Under the pieces are notes generated by a model. The model was not told where the DNA came from. It ran no database searches and saw nothing but the letters and a program-made list of their open reading frames with translations. Shown here in pieces: positions 63,597 through 64,000 of a stretch of 64,000 nucleotides of DNA; position 1 is the stretch's first letter; every line of letters starts with the position of its first letter. Position numbers and translations under genes: made by a program. The DNA is taken from contig NZ_JACJPO010000020.1 of NCBI RefSeq assembly GCF_014696105.1, positions 1-64,000 of the forward strand. Reading direction: 5' to 3'. The stretch comes from Microcoleus sp. FACHB-1515 (GTDB taxonomy: Bacteria; Cyanobacteriota; Cyanobacteriia; Elainellales; Elainellaceae).

Positions 63597-64000
63597 CTCT
63601 GTAACCCCAGTTGGCAATGATACATACCTGGTGCGAACCGAACGAGTCGCGCCCGGAGTGCCGCTGGCCGAAGAACAAGTCGTCTGGCCGATCGACGACT
63701 GGCTGGCGATCGCGCAGCCGCTAATGGATGACCCGCTCAACGGGCTTTTGCAGGGTAATCCGCGCATCGGCAGCTTTGAACCGCCGAGCGATGCTGGCGT
63801 TCAGCCGACAATGACCTTAGTGGAATTGGGGCGGCAGCTTTATCAAGCGCTGTTTCAAGCTACCCTGCGCGATAGCTGGCTAACCGCGCAAGGAGTCGCG
63901 CAGCACCGAGGTGAAGCGCTCAGGCTCAGGCTCGGTCTGAAGGGAATGCGGCTGCCGCTGCTGCCTTGGGAAGTGCTGCAAAATGATGTGGCGATCGAAG
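63577..64000 (+). CDS. CHAT-domain protein, N-terminal part (cut by window end)
   Basis: Open from GTG 63577 (GAGGAG about 12 bp upstream) to the window end, 141 residues. It begins TQEFHISVTPVGNDTYLVRT and continues VAPGVPLAEEQVVWPIDDWL. The segment LVELGRQLYQALFQATLRDS, RLRLGLKGMRLPLLPWEVL is the usual lead-in of cyanobacterial CHAT (caspase-HetF-associated with TPR) proteins, a caspase-like protease family. The catalytic His-Cys pair and the C-terminal part lie beyond the window. Confidence 0.75.
   Translation, partial: MTQEFHISVTPVGNDTYLVRTERVAPGVPLAEEQVVWPIDDWLAIAQPLMDDPLNGLLQGNPRIGSFEPPSDAGVQPTMTLVELGRQLYQALFQATLRDSWLTAQGVAQHRGEALRLRLGLKGMRLPLLPWEVLQNDVAIE

Noticed and set aside
1-64000. 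The many GCGATCGC and CGATCG palindromes as regulatory sites
   Set aside because: They occur in genes and between genes alike, as expected for HIP1 in cyanobacteria; no single copy can be called an operator.
1-64000. CRISPR array
   Set aside because: No run of regularly spaced direct repeats was seen and no cas-like gene is present.

Overview
The window reads as a chromosomal segment of a cyanobacterium. The palindrome GCGATCGC and its GATCG core, typical of cyanobacterial HIP1 repeats, recur throughout. The gene set also fits: NtcA, two Amt ammonium transporters, an nrtABCD-type nitrate transporter, gas-vesicle genes, a giant PAS histidine kinase, a WGxxGxxG surface protein and a CHAT-domain protein. 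No heterocyst, nif or photosystem genes are present. A filamentous, Leptolyngbya-like organism is a guess.

Layout. The left edge (1-382) holds the end of an IS1-type transposase and tRNA-Asp. From 0.4 to 16.8 kb lie housekeeping genes: nei-type glycosylase, hisB, fabI, ntcA, a cell-wall amidase, rhodanese, methyltransferase, ClC channel, threonine aldolase, a TPR protein, carA, a lipoprotein retropepsin, a coiled-coil protein and an aldo/keto reductase. A 5.25-kb orphan kinase gene (about ten PAS domains plus GAF) fills 16.9-22.1 kb. From 22.6 to 37.7 kb come obg, uncharacterised membrane and zinc-ribbon proteins, a ribbon-helix-helix regulator overlapping a small convergent ORF, a phosphatase, a PIN/TRAM protein, hemW plus an FAD oxidase, fructosamine kinase, a nucleoside transporter and a protein built of two 105-residue repeats. 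From 37.8 to 41.1 kb are two amt genes. From 41.4 to 50.8 kb are a cupin, an EamA transporter, 1-Cys peroxiredoxin, RNase Z, a SpoIID protein, a MITE-like element, a phytase-like lipoprotein, a coupled acyltransferase/epimerase pair and a WGxxGxxG protein. From 51 to 57.4 kb is the nrtABCD operon, ending in a zinc-ribbon gene of unknown role. From 57.6 to 64 kb are a HEAT protein, an EamA transporter, sppA, aroH, a decayed arsA/gas-vesicle locus with one intact gvpF/L, and the start of a CHAT gene.

How it fits together. The strongest theme is nitrogen control. ntcA, two amt genes and nrtABCD share the window, and exact GTA-N8-TAC NtcA boxes with a -10-like element at the right distance lie upstream of one amt gene and of nrtA. 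Both predict long leaders (about 190 and 260 nt). Perfect hairpins sit just after the nrtB and nrtC stop codons, which suggests operon-internal RNA control.

Functions come from recognisable motifs in the translated sequence; no database search was run. The most open items are the repeat-domain protein with its nested hairpin, the acyltransferase/epimerase pair, the gene at the end of the nrt operon, and the gas-vesicle/ArsA junction.
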